Virus record (IMG/VR): IMGVR_UViG_3300007265_000001
Coordinates: 1-43,341 of that record
Strand: one strand, 5' to 3'
DNA from: a virus
DNA: 43,341 bases
Part shown: positions 20,518 to 29,170 of the stretch, one piece after another
Layout of the letters: every line of letters begins with the position of its first letter
Numbering within the stretch: position 1 is the first letter of the stretch
Position numbers and translations under genes: made by a program
The notes under the pieces: model-generated
Databases searched by the model: none
The model's input: the letters and a program-made list of their open reading frames with translations, nothing else
What the model was told of the DNA's origin: nothing

Positions 20518-23500
20518 GTTAGATTCGCTTTCCCGACTGGACCACCGCCTCCGGTGCCTCCTCCAGTCGAAACCGCCCCGCCTGCCCCAACCGTAGTGAT
20601 CTTGCCGAAGAAGACCCGGCCATTCGCGGCATTGCAGTCGGCTGGCGTGCTGCGCGGAACATATGTAACTGCCCCGCCCGAATAGGTAGGATCGTCGCCG
20701 GTATCGTAAAACGTTCCCATGACAGTTGGGTCGCAAGTCCCGGAATTGTAGGCAATCGTTCCGTCGCCAAATTGCCACGTTGAGGATGCGATGCTGTGGG
20801 CCGTGGTTGCGCCAATCTGCGAGACAAGTCCAGTCGTGCTTCGCGGCGTCCCGCTCGTGCTGACCGGCGTGAGATCGAACGCTGTGTTCTGGACGATGCA
20901 CTTGAAATCGTCGACGGCGACGACACCGTATGCCGAAGCCCCCGTAGCGAACGGCGCCCCGCTATTGTTCTTGATCTGGTAGGTGGTTTTGACCTTGACG
21001 TATGCAGGCACTCCTCCGCCGATAGTTGCGGGGATCTGAATCGAGGTCTGCAGCAGGAGGAAAGCGTTGGACCAGTCGCCGAATCCGGCGACCTGCTGGC
21101 CGAGGGGACTGCCGGCCGCGTTGTATAGGGTAATTCCGATGTAGTAAGCGACCGTCACGCCAGCCGGGGGCGTTGCGTTCCGAAAGCCTTTGAACCACGC
21201 GCTCACGCGAACGATGTCGCCAATGCCGACATACAAACGAGAAGTCGTCTCTGCGGTCGTCAGATAGTCCGTATTGTCGTTCGGCACGGTGACGCTATTG
21301 GGAAGGTTTAGAAGCAGAGAATTTGCGCCGCTGTGCTGAGCGCTCGCGGTGACGTAAATCTGATGGTAGACAGAAAGTTGGGTGACCTTCCAGTCATTGG
21401 TGAGCGTCCCACCGACGGTTGTGGGCACATCGAGAACCGACCCCACATCATTCGCCTCGAAGCCCGGATTGATCAGCATGTTCTTGCCGGTGGGAACGGC
21501 GACAACGGTGCCGGTGGGCGTGGCGTTCGTCGAGACAATCGCACTCTTCACGCCTACGGAGTTTTCAGCCCAGATTCGGATGTTGTAGAGCGTGCCATCG
21601 ACTACGCCGAGGATTTGCGTGCTGGTCACCGAGCCGTCGAGCTTCCCTGCCTGCGTCCAGAGCGCGTCGGCGTTTTTCTTGTATTGCACGACGATATGGC
21701 CGCCAAAGAGAACGAACTGGTCGGCTGGCGCGGTCCAACTCACTGAGAGTCCGCTAGTCTTAATGCCGTCGACGATGCGCACGACTTCAACCGGGCTGAC
21801 CGTGAGCCCCGTCGGAGGCTGAGTCACGGAAAGGTCGGGCTGGACGATGGTTTGCGCGGCGGTCGAAGCAAGTTCGTCCGTGCCCGGCGTCCAGGAGAAC
21901 ACGCTCGCATCCGTCTCACGCGCGACAACGTCCACGCCGATGATGTAGCCCTGTTGGCCCTTGTCGTCGAAAACGAGATTTACTGATGCGACCTCGAAGG
22001 TTTTGTTCACCCAGCCGAGGCGAGCGAGCGACAGGCGAATCGTATCGAGAGGCGCGATCGTGTACTTCGACAGCTTCAGTGGAAGCGTGATGGAGATTTG
22101 CCGCGCATTGCGCTCAAGGTCGATCTTGGCGAGCCGCTGCGCGGTAGGTACTGAGGTTGTGAATGGCAGCTCGATATCTTTCCAGATGAACTCGCCGCGG
22201 TCGCGGGCAACATAGGCCGCGTTCTGCTTCGGCGGAAAGTCTGTCGGCTGCCAGCTGTTTGTGGGCGAAACGAAAAGCCCCTTCACGCCATTGAATAGGT
22301 CGCGCTTCGGGCGCGTGGTCTGAATGACGATATCGCCGCGCAAGTCGCCTTCGGACACGTCGCCATCGGGCGAGACAGGCGAGATGTAAGCTCCCGCATA
22401 AACCTTGAAGGTCGCATTCGTGTAGACGACGAAGCCAGCCATGGCGGTAAGCAGCGAGCTGATAGCGTCCGCTGGCACGACGGAGGTATCGATGACGCCG
22501 TTCGTCGTGTAGCGGGGCTCGGTGCCGCCTGCATTGAGCGTGATTGCTTCATCGCAGATGTTCGCGGCGGTGATGATCGCGGCGCGGTCTACTTCGACCG
22601 AGGCGATCTGATTCTGCGTCAGTGTGACCGTCGCGCCGGTTCCCCCGGTCCATTGCGCCCCTGTAAAGTCTTTCGTCGTGAATTGGTTTTCGTCTACGCC
22701 GACGCGCCGCAGAATTCCATTGAAGAGCAGAAAGTCGAGCGAGTCGCCAGCCGCGGGAGATTTGAAGATGAGCTGATTGTTGCTTGCGCCGTTTCCGGTC
22801 CAGGTCAAATAGACATTCGACTTCGTGCCTGCGAGCACGAGAACGGAATGGCCGAAATTGTCCGCGACGGTCACATCCTTGGCGCCAATGTTCTCAATGA
22901 ACACGAGCGCTTCGTAGGCTTGGCCGTTCGTCGATAGGCCGGTGTCCCCGGTGAACTTCGTGACGACCGAGCCGCCGCTCGATTGAATCCGCGTCGCTTT
23001 CTGCGTCGCGGCACCGAGCCCGTAATCGGCGCTCGTGAGATAGTCCGCCAGGCAGAGCGCGGCATTGCTACTGAATGCGCGAGTGCTCGAGCGCGGGTCG
23101 TAAACGAGCGCGCCGTCGATATCGAACGTGATGTTCGGAACGCCATTCGGGAACTTGTTCGCGTCCCACTTGAGGCGCACATGCACGCCAGCGCGACCCT
23201 TTTGCTGATGCGCGGTGGTCCACTTCCCACCAGACTTCGTAACGAGATCGGCAAAAGCCGCCTGCGTCGTCGTGCCGAGATTCTTTTCGACGAAAACGAA
23301 GCCAGCGAAATTGCCCGTCGCATTGCCAGCGCCATCGAGCGGGACAGCGACGTTATCGAAATACATCGTGTTGATGGCATTGACCTGATGCCCGGCAAGC
23401 GTGATGACGAAATGAAGGAACTCCCCGTTCGTGCCTTCGACGTGAAGGAAGGTGATGACGCCGCCGAGCCGCCCGACGCTGCCATAGATGATTTTGCGCG

Positions 23501-23723
23501 GGGAGATCGGCTGGCGAACGGTTACGGAGCGAGTCAGCGCATCGTGTGCGATGGCCGCGAAGTTCGGCTTCTTCTGTAGGAGCTTGCTGACGCCGCTTAG
23601 TGCGATGCTCAGGCCGATACCGACCATCGCGTTGAATAGCGCGATTGAGCCGACTGCTACGAATATGGGACCGGCCGCCACCGCAATGCCGAGGCCGACA
23701 ATGATTGGTATAAGAAAGGGCAC
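20514..23723 (-). CDS. Central tail / tip attachment protein (phage J-like), 1069 aa
   Basis: GTG at 23721-23723, two bases after the TAG of the NlpC/P60-like gene. Residues 1-50 are hydrophobic and glycine-rich (LIPIIVGLGIAVAAGPI, LFNAMVGIGLSIALSGV), as usual in this family. The body (about 60-630) is the tail-hub part (PRKIIYGSVGRLGGVITFL, YDPRSSTRAFSSNAALCLAD). A fibronectin-III-like module follows (about 635-735, PPTGLTVSPVEV, GGHIVVQYKKNADALW), then a carbohydrate-binding-like jelly-roll (about 745-945, NMLINPGFEAN, SLLLNLPNS). The Gly-rich C-terminus (GGTGGGGPVG) probably marks the distal end. Contacts the host receptor. Confidence 0.85.
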   Translation of the reverse strand: MPFLIPIIVGLGIAVAAGPIFVAVGSIALFNAMVGIGLSIALSGVSKLLQKKPNFAAIAHDALTRSVTVRQPISPRKIIYGSVGRLGGVITFLHVEGTNGEFLHFVITLAGHQVNAINTMYFDNVAVPLDGAGNATGNFAGFVFVEKNLGTTTQAAFADLVTKSGGKWTTAHQQKGRAGVHVRLKWDANKFPNGVPNITFDIDGALVYDPRSSTRAFSSNAALCLADYLTSADYGLGAATQKATRIQSSGGSVVTKFTGDTGLSTNGQAYEALVFIENIGAKDVTVADNFGHSVLVLAGTKSNVYLTWTGNGASNNQLIFKSPAAGDSLDFLLFNGILRRVGVDENQFTTKDFTGAQWTGGTGATVTLTQNQIASVEVDRAAIITAANICDEAITLNAGGTEPRYTTNGVIDTSVVPADAISSLLTAMAGFVVYTNATFKVYAGAYISPVSPDGDVSEGDLRGDIVIQTTRPKRDLFNGVKGLFVSPTNSWQPTDFPPKQNAAYVARDRGEFIWKDIELPFTTSVPTAQRLAKIDLERNARQISITLPLKLSKYTIAPLDTIRLSLARLGWVNKTFEVASVNLVFDDKGQQGYIIGVDVVARETDASVFSWTPGTDELASTAAQTIVQPDLSVTQPPTGLTVSPVEVVRIVDGIKTSGLSVSWTAPADQFVLFGGHIVVQYKKNADALWTQAGKLDGSVTSTQILGVVDGTLYNIRIWAENSVGVKSAIVSTNATPTGTVVAVPTGKNMLINPGFEANDVGSVLDVPTTVGGTLTNDWKVTQLSVYHQIYVTASAQHSGANSLLLNLPNSVTVPNDNTDYLTTAETTSRLYVGIGDIVRVSAWFKGFRNATPPAGVTVAYYIGITLYNAAGSPLGQQVAGFGDWSNAFLLLQTSIQIPATIGGGVPAYVKVKTTYQIKNNSGAPFATGASAYGVVAVDDFKCIVQNTAFDLTPVSTSGTPRSTTGLVSQIGATTAHSIASSTWQFGDGTIAYNSGTCDPTVMGTFYDTGDDPTYSGGAVTYVPRSTPADCNAANGRVFFGKITTVGAGGAVSTGGGTGGGGPVGKANLT

Positions 23724-23724
23724 G

Positions 23725-24159
23725 CTAGACTCGCCAAGCTCCGAGAATTGTGGAAGGGGCAACGGGAACGAGGCTTTCTGGCCCCGGCGCGAGGGCCATG
23801 CGGTCGCACATGATGCCAAGCGCGCCATAGGGACCGGCGACGGCTGGACAGTCAAGCCAGGGTGCCGCGAGGATCACGACATCGCCGCGCTGAGCGAATG
23901 GCCAAGGGACTTTTTCGAGGCTGTGCCGAACCGAAAACATCGCGTTCGCTAAACCCATCAGCGATTTGTAGGGCTTAATTATTCGCAGCGCGCCGCGAGC
24001 GCTTTTGTATTTGCCCCGGAACTCCGCTGCCATGTCGAAGCCGGTCATCTCGCGCACGCAATTGCAGGCGAAGAGCGCGCAATCGAACTCGCCCCACACG
24101 AACGGCCGCGCAGAGTTCGCCTCAATGTAAGCGAAGAGCCGAACGTCCCAATCTGGCAT
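23725..24159 (-). CDS. NlpC/P60-like tail protein (DUF6950-type), 144 aa
   Basis: ATG at 24157-24159; a GTG at 24169-24171 forming GTGA with the previous stop is the alternative start. PDWDVRLFAYIEANSARPFV and WGEFDCALFACNCVREMTG hold the catalytic-type Cys (DCALF) of an NlpC/P60-like fold, with GDVVILA and the GIM segment later where the His would lie. In this position it is the small tail peptidase/tip assembly protein preceding the J-like protein. Confidence 0.75.
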   Translation of the reverse strand: MPDWDVRLFAYIEANSARPFVWGEFDCALFACNCVREMTGFDMAAEFRGKYKSARGALRIIKPYKSLMGLANAMFSVRHSLEKVPWPFAQRGDVVILAAPWLDCPAVAGPYGALGIMCDRMALAPGPESLVPVAPSTILGAWRV

Positions 24160-24167
24160 GCGTGCAA

Positions 24168-24797
24168 TCACTCGAGCGCCATATTCCCGCGCGGTGGACG
24201 CGGATTGTGGCTGCTGTGAGTTCCGCCCGGAACGCCGGTCCCCTTGCCCCAAACTCCATTCCAGTTCTGCACAGCGGCGACGTACTGAAAGCCGAGGTCG
24301 CCCGGGAAATCGAATTGCTGGTCGGCATCGGTATAGCGGCGCTCCCGCGAGCGATGCAGATCCACGAGCTGCGTCTCGACGGTGATCGTCGCGGTCGAAG
24401 TCTGGCCGCCCTCGTTGATCATGCCGTTGTCGATGCGGCCTGCCATTGAGGCATAGGGGTCCGCGATGACGTTGCCAGCCTCGTCCAGCGCTCCGAGCCA
24501 TACCCGGCACGGCATCCCTTGGCGAATTTCGTTGAGAACGTGCCCGAGCATGTCGGAGGGGATAGCGGAGAGCGAGAGCGAGATACCTTGAGCCGCGACG
24601 TCCGAGGTTTCAGGAAGCGCGGAGACTGCTAACAGCGAGCCGACTCCCGTCCATGTAAGGCCATTCCACTGCATCGGCCCAAGTCCAGTCCAGACGCGCA
24701 CTACCCCTGTTGAGAAGTGCGCCTCGACAAATAGCGCGGGACGCACGCGGCCTGCGGTGAAGGCGGCCTTCGTTCCTACTGTTAGATTGCGGCTCAG
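24168..24797 (-). CDS. Tail protein of the tip module, apparent CTG start (209 aa)
   Basis: Conserved features begin upstream of the first standard start: the GTG at 24744-24746 would remove VGTKAAFTAGRV, which family members keep before RPALFVEAHFSTG. Extending the frame leads to CTG at 24795-24797, exactly overlapping the upstream stop as CTGA. The body (VRVWTGLGPMQWNGLTWTGV, MPCRVWLGALDEAG, HRSRERRYTDADQQ) matches siphovirus tail proteins found between the distal tail and NlpC-like genes. Use of CTG is inferred. Confidence 0.7.
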   Translation of the reverse strand: MSRNLTVGTKAAFTAGRVRPALFVEAHFSTGVVRVWTGLGPMQWNGLTWTGVGSLLAVSALPETSDVAAQGISLSLSAIPSDMLGHVLNEIRQGMPCRVWLGALDEAGNVIADPYASMAGRIDNGMINEGGQTSTATITVETQLVDLHRSRERRYTDADQQFDFPGDLGFQYVAAVQNWNGVWGKGTGVPGGTHSSHNPRPPRGNMALE

Positions 24798-25876
24798 AGC
24801 GCTTCCACTGCCTCGAAGGAAATGCCGTAGAACTTGGCTTTATCGGCGGTCCATGGCGTCGAGTTCGATGTAAGCCGAAACATGCCGACCGAGTTAGTGA
24901 GAATCAGCGGGTCGGCATTCAGCGGCGAAGTTCGCAGCTTCGGGAAGATATCGAGCGTGACGCTGCCCGGGCCTGCATCGGTGAGGTTCTTTAGGAGTTG
25001 CCGCGTCGGGCCAGAGACGAGCGAAGTCGTCGGGATGTAATTGTTTACGACGAGGCCACGTTCGAGTTGTGCGCCCCAGAGATAATACGTTCCGGTTCCC
25101 GCGTTATTTACGGGGTCAATCATCGCTATGACATTGGGAGCGGCTGATGGCGGCAAGGTAGTTGAAACGCTATAACGCGTCCATGTTCCGGTCGGCGTGA
25201 CGGTCACGATGCCCGGATTGCCCTGTACGCCGTCGCGGATGACAAGCGCAATATTTCCCGTCAGAGTTCCAGATTTAATCCAAACCGAAAATGTGTAACT
25301 GCTCCCGGGGCTGGAAGCATCGGTCACAAGCTGATACATGAATCCGTTCGCTGCGACGTTTTGATTTATCTCGATAGTCGTGTAGCTGTTGCCATCGGGA
25401 CCGACTATCGAAGTGGAATTAACGATTGTGCCGGTCTTGATCCATGCCGCGTTCGTGAAATCCTGCGACCAAAGCAGCGAGTTCTCGCCAGCACTCCCAA
25501 TGTGGAAGTAGTCGCCAGCCTTGAGCGCGCCCGTCAGTCCACTGATGGCGAGCGTTTTTCCGGCCTGTCCTGCCCCGCTGACGATGGGCGAGCCGCCAGC
25601 CGTTCCCTGCGGCGTTTTGCCGAGCGGGTCACCAAGCAGAAAGGTTCCGGTGATTCCGCGCAAGGAAAGCAGGAACGAAATCCAGCGCTCCGCATTCACG
25701 CGCGCCATCGGAGGCAGGGAGCATTTCGCGCGCCAGAACTGGCCCGGCCATTCATAGATTTGCTGCTGCGCTGTGAACGGGCTGGCTGCGATGCCTGCGA
25801 GCGATTCGCCTATCATCTCGACGGAAGCCAATCCCGGAGGCGAGGCAGGCAGAATCAGCGGATAGGAAATGCTCAC
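24794..25876 (-). CDS. Distal tail-type protein with inserted jelly-roll domain, 360 aa
   Basis: GTG at 25874-25876 (GTGA). The ends match a conserved tail protein of about 210 residues: YPLILPASPPGLASVEM, SPFTAQQQIYEWPGQFW, PPMARVNAERWISFLLSLRG and, at the far end, TLDIFPKLR, MFRLTSNSTPWTADKAKFY. Between about 130 and 285 an extra module is inserted (WSQDFTNAAWIKTGTIV, SYTFSVWIKSGTL, YYLWGAQLERG, NYIPTT), the carbohydrate-binding-like domain widespread in phage tails. A candidate sugar-binding addition to the baseplate. Confidence 0.8.
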   Translation of the reverse strand: MSISYPLILPASPPGLASVEMIGESLAGIAASPFTAQQQIYEWPGQFWRAKCSLPPMARVNAERWISFLLSLRGITGTFLLGDPLGKTPQGTAGGSPIVSGAGQAGKTLAISGLTGALKAGDYFHIGSAGENSLLWSQDFTNAAWIKTGTIVNSTSIVGPDGNSYTTIEINQNVAANGFMYQLVTDASSPGSSYTFSVWIKSGTLTGNIALVIRDGVQGNPGIVTVTPTGTWTRYSVSTTLPPSAAPNVIAMIDPVNNAGTGTYYLWGAQLERGLVVNNYIPTTSLVSGPTRQLLKNLTDAGPGSVTLDIFPKLRTSPLNADPLILTNSVGMFRLTSNSTPWTADKAKFYGISFEAVEAL

Positions 25877-27852
25877 GCGGACCTCAGGGAAAGCTCGCGA
25901 ACGGTGTGCACCGAGCGGGCGACGGCGCGCTTCTCGAACTCCTCCAGCGAGCGGCGGAATTGCTCTTCCGTGATTGAGGAGCCGCGTGCGTCGATCTGGT
26001 AGATGATCTGCGCCTTCCCGCCGCTTCCACCGTTCGGCACGATGCTGCCAGACACTGCCGGATAGAACGTTTCCGGCCCGTTCTCGCCGACCGTGTATGA
26101 ATGGCCGGGCGAAACGGGACCGCCTGCAGCTTTGCCGCCACCGAAGATACTGCTCAGTCCGCTAAAGAGTGCGCCGAAGATGCCCCCACCGCCCGATGCG
26201 TTCTTTTCACCGAAACCAAACAGCGCCCACTTCAAAAACATTTCGCCGAGTTGCTTCGTAATATCCACAAGCACGTCGGTGAATTTCTTGCCGCTGAAAA
26301 TCAGGTCATTGAGTGAGCGATCGGCGACCTGGCCGAATTGCTCCCATGCGGCTGCGACTGCATCTGCGTGTTTCTTCATCGCGTCGAGTTGGTCCTGCAA
26401 TTCCTTGAATCGCGCGATTTGCTCAGCCGCTAACTCGCTGGAATCAAGTGCCGCGAGGTCGTATCGCGCGATTGCTTCGGCGCTAAGGCCAAATGTCGCG
26501 ATCTGATGTTCCAGCGTGTGTATCTGCTCGTTGATCGATGCGGTGAAGGCATCGGTAGCCTTGGGGTCCGGAGTAAATGTCGACTGCGGCGCGAAGGACA
26601 TTTGCATCGCGACGTCGAGCTGCTTTTTCATTACGTCGAGGTCTTCGAGGTCGATGGCCAACTTATCGGCCAAGAAGTTTTTCTTCTCTGCGTCGATTCG
26701 CGAATTGTCTAGGACGGCGAGCTGCTCAAGGAACTTTTTTCGACGGTCTAGCGCTTCGATTAGTTTTAGCTCCCCTGCGACCCATCCCTGGATGCCCAAC
26801 TTTGCGGCATCGGCGCGCAGCTTATATTCCGTCACCTGCAGATTCGTCATGCCCATCGTGGCGATCTCGGTTTGATAGGTGGTGACGATGGACTTGACGC
26901 TATCCTCCAGGGACTTAACTGCCTTCGCGTGCTCAGTCAGGAGGCGTTGGCGCTCGGCTTCTGCAGCGGTGAGTTCTTTGACCCCCTTGGCCATCTTGTT
27001 CTGCGTGGCGATCAGGTCGTCGCCATGTTTCATGTAGGCCTCGGCGGCGGCGCCCCCTTGGGAGAAGAATTGCAGAATCGCCGTCCCCCATCCCTTATCC
27101 TTGGCCATCTCTGAAATAGCCGCCGTCGCCGAATTGATCGCCGGAAGTGTCTTATTGGTGATTTCTACCCACAGACCATGCAGCGCTTCCTCCATGCGCT
27201 TCATGTTTTGCTCGAACTTCTCCGCTTGCTCGAACTGCTCCTTGGTGATAACGACGCCCATCCTCTTGGCTTGGTCTAGGAAATCCTGAATGCCCTTCGA
27301 GCCGAGATTTAGGATGGGGATCATGGCGGCGCCAGCCTTGCCGAATGCCATCATCGCTTCGCCGCTTTTCACTACGCCGTCGGGCAGTTCCGCGAAGTGC
27401 TCCGCGAGAAGCAGGAGCGCGTCATCACTGGTTTTGATTTGCTTGGGATCGATCCCGAGCAGGCTCATGTTCTGCGCGGCTTTCTTGTTACCGAGCTGCG
27501 CCTGCAAGAGTTGCTTGTCGAAGCGTTCGAGCGCCAGCGCGACCTGGTCGATCTCGATTCCCATCATTTTCGAGGCAAATGCCAGTCCGCTCATGGCCTC
27601 TGTACTGGTTCCTGCGGACTGCGCCAAATGGCCGATGTGAACTTCCCATTCGACAGTTTTCTCGATTCCAACCACTAAGGCGCCGGCGGCTGCGCTGGCC
27701 GCACCCGTAATGGCGGTGCCGATGATGTTCCAAGAACGCTCAATCTGCTTCGCGGTGTTGAAGGAGAGTTGCTCGGCTTTCGACAAATCTTTTGCGAAAG
27801 CAGCGGTGGAAGCACGCAAATCGACAAGAAGAGACCCGATTGTAATTGCCAT
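25873..27852 (-). CDS. Tape measure protein, 659 aa
   Basis: N-terminal MAITIGSLLVDLRASTAAFA, then KDLSKAEQLSFNTAKQIE and AITGAASAAAGALVVGIE are typical of tape measure proteins, followed by long helices (residues 200-500) and a C-terminal Gly/Pro-rich tail with SYTVGENGPETFYPAVSG, the usual TMP ending. It sets tail length; 659 residues imply a relatively short tail of about 100 nm (rule of thumb about 1.5 angstrom per residue). Located after the chaperone genes. Confidence 0.9.
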   Translation of the reverse strand: MAITIGSLLVDLRASTAAFAKDLSKAEQLSFNTAKQIERSWNIIGTAITGAASAAAGALVVGIEKTVEWEVHIGHLAQSAGTSTEAMSGLAFASKMMGIEIDQVALALERFDKQLLQAQLGNKKAAQNMSLLGIDPKQIKTSDDALLLLAEHFAELPDGVVKSGEAMMAFGKAGAAMIPILNLGSKGIQDFLDQAKRMGVVITKEQFEQAEKFEQNMKRMEEALHGLWVEITNKTLPAINSATAAISEMAKDKGWGTAILQFFSQGGAAAEAYMKHGDDLIATQNKMAKGVKELTAAEAERQRLLTEHAKAVKSLEDSVKSIVTTYQTEIATMGMTNLQVTEYKLRADAAKLGIQGWVAGELKLIEALDRRKKFLEQLAVLDNSRIDAEKKNFLADKLAIDLEDLDVMKKQLDVAMQMSFAPQSTFTPDPKATDAFTASINEQIHTLEHQIATFGLSAEAIARYDLAALDSSELAAEQIARFKELQDQLDAMKKHADAVAAAWEQFGQVADRSLNDLIFSGKKFTDVLVDITKQLGEMFLKWALFGFGEKNASGGGGIFGALFSGLSSIFGGGKAAGGPVSPGHSYTVGENGPETFYPAVSGSIVPNGGSGGKAQIIYQIDARGSSITEEQFRRSLEEFEKRAVARSVHTVRELSLRSA

Positions 27853-27855
27853 GAT

Positions 27856-28131
27856 TTATCTCAGACCGCTGAGAACGTCTTTGACTCGCATGTTGATCTG
27901 CTCAAGATTCTCGGGCTCGGACTCTTCCGTATGCGGGAGCAAGTCCTCGAACTTAATGTCCATGCCCGCACCACGCGCCGTGACAAAGGCGATCAATGCG
28001 GCGCGTTCGTCTTTCGCGCGCTCTCTTCGCCGCCACTCGTCGCAAAGGGCGAAGAACGCGCTCGGGACCATGCCGCGGAGTTCGTCCTCGCCCAGCCCTA
28101 GCGTGATTCGGCCAAACGCCCAGAGATTCAG
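27856..28131 (-). CDS. Second tail assembly chaperone-like protein, from CTG or by frameshift (91 aa)
   Basis: The first ATG (28069-28071) cuts into a conserved-looking segment: LWAFGRITLGLGEDELRG lies upstream in frame. That frame begins at CTG 28129-28131, overlapping the stop of the first chaperone as CTGA. Alternatively a -1 slip near the end of the first gene (frame shift consistent) would make a gpG/gpGT-type fusion as in many siphoviruses; no classical slippery heptamer is evident. Both readings give the same C-terminal part (FFALCDEWRRRERAKDE...). Function: chaperone guiding the tape measure and tail tube. Confidence 0.7.
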   Translation of the reverse strand: MNLWAFGRITLGLGEDELRGMVPSAFFALCDEWRRRERAKDERAALIAFVTARGAGMDIKFEDLLPHTEESEPENLEQINMRVKDVLSGLR

Positions 28132-28508
28132 CCCTGCGGCGCGGCTTCCTGCGCCGGCGCCGCTTGCGTAGGGTCCGTGAGCGCCTTGTTCATCGCATCG
28201 AGGGCGGGAACGACCAGTTGCACGGCCGCGAGCGGCGTCGTCATCGCTCCGACCTGTGTCAGCGTCAGAGTCGCGTCATCGCTCACGAGGCCGCACCAAA
28301 TCAGTGCGCGGTAGACCTCGAAGCGCTCGGCGTCGAAGCCAAACGTCTTGGCGCTCTCTTCCTCTTTCGAGGGCTTGAGCGCGGACAGCCGCTCGAACGC
28401 TTTAGGCCCGAGCGCCTGATGGAACGCAATGGTGGCGTTCATGTCGAACTGCCATTTGCGCGGCTTGTCGAGGTCGAGCATGGTGCTGGGCGGAACAATC
28501 TGGGGCAT
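28128..28508 (-). CDS. Tail assembly chaperone (gpG-like), 126 aa
   Basis: ATG at 28506-28508 after AAGGAG. The segments PPSTMLDLDKPRKWQFDMN and EVYRALIWCGLVSDDATLTL are typical of gpG-like chaperones between the major tail protein and the tape measure. The C-terminus is Ala/Pro-rich (TDPTQAAPAQEAAPQG). It binds the tape measure during tail assembly. Its end is linked to the next frame either by CTG coupling or by a -1 frameshift. Confidence 0.75.
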   Translation of the reverse strand: MPQIVPPSTMLDLDKPRKWQFDMNATIAFHQALGPKAFERLSALKPSKEEESAKTFGFDAERFEVYRALIWCGLVSDDATLTLTQVGAMTTPLAAVQLVVPALDAMNKALTDPTQAAPAQEAAPQG

Positions 28509-28531
28509 TGCTGAAGCTCCTTTGCGAAATA

Positions 28532-28573
28532 CTTCCTGTTTTTCGCCCTCAATAGAGAACGAAAAACAGGAAG
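28532..28573 (-). terminator. Perfect 14-bp hairpin behind the major tail protein gene
   Basis: cttcctgtttttcg (28532-28545) pairs perfectly with cgaaaaacaggaag (28560-28573) over a 14-base loop. No T-run follows on the minus strand, so it may attenuate transcription or protect the 3' end of the abundant tail protein mRNA rather than terminate fully. Confidence 0.6.
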
Positions 28574-28597
28574 AAAGACAATTTGATGGGGACTTTC

Positions 28598-29023
28598 TTA
28601 CGGCGCCCAGGTAATCGCGCCGGTGATCTGCAGGTCGATCGTCACTTCCATGACGTTCTTCACGTCGAAAGTGCGGTCGAGTTTCGCGACAAAGGCCGTG
28701 AACGTTGCGGTCGTGCTTGAAGCGTCGGGCAGCACCATCTGATAGTTGCCGATGCGCCGCGACTCGAAGTCGGCGAGCAAGCTCTTGTAGACGGGATCCT
28801 GTGGGATCAAGTTTGCGACGGCAGTCAGTGCCGCGCCCTTCTTCAGCCCGACCGCGTATTCCTCATAGCCGGATGGCGAGTCGAAGTTCGACACGTCGAT
28901 GACGTTCACGTCCTGCGAGGGGCCTTTGGCCGAGCGAACCTCCGCGAGCTTCGTGAAGGTTTCAGGCGAGCCGCCGTCACCCCGCTTCAACTGTGTTCCG
29001 ATTGCTGTTTTTGCGTTACTCAC
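28598..29023 (-). CDS. Major tail tube protein, 141 aa
   Basis: ATG with GGAGGA upstream. KTAIGTQLKRGDGGSPETF and KLAEVRSAKGPSQDVNVIDV, then SNFDSPSGYEEYAVGLK, match the major tail protein of HK97/lambda-like siphoviruses, a beta-barrel that hexamerises into the tube. The central PDASSTTATFTAFVAKL fits the same fold. Position between head-tail joining genes and the chaperones confirms it. Confidence 0.9.
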   Translation of the reverse strand: MSNAKTAIGTQLKRGDGGSPETFTKLAEVRSAKGPSQDVNVIDVSNFDSPSGYEEYAVGLKKGAALTAVANLIPQDPVYKSLLADFESRRIGNYQMVLPDASSTTATFTAFVAKLDRTFDVKNVMEVTIDLQITGAITWAP

Positions 29024-29170
29024 TTAATCCTCCAACGAAAGAATTTTCTTGCTAAAGCCTTGAGACCAGCACGTCGAGCCGGTCACAAACGTAATTCAGC
29101 CGACTGCGGCACCATCCGTACGGGAGTCGGTCTCGAATGCGCCGCAGTCGCCTGAGCACCGTCCTCATGC
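29024..29170. other. Structured intergenic stretch before the major tail protein
   Basis: No gene. Contains a perfect 10-bp inverted repeat cgactgcggc (29101-29110) / gccgcagtcg (29141-29150), with a 30-base loop, and a second pair gagacc (29062-29067) / ggtctc (29129-29134). Forms the 5' leader of the major tail protein gene; may be a processing signal or attenuator. Confidence 0.5.

Noticed and set aside
28128-28131. Classical slippery heptamer for the chaperone frameshift
   Set aside because: No X XXY YYZ heptamer recognised near the end of the first chaperone gene.
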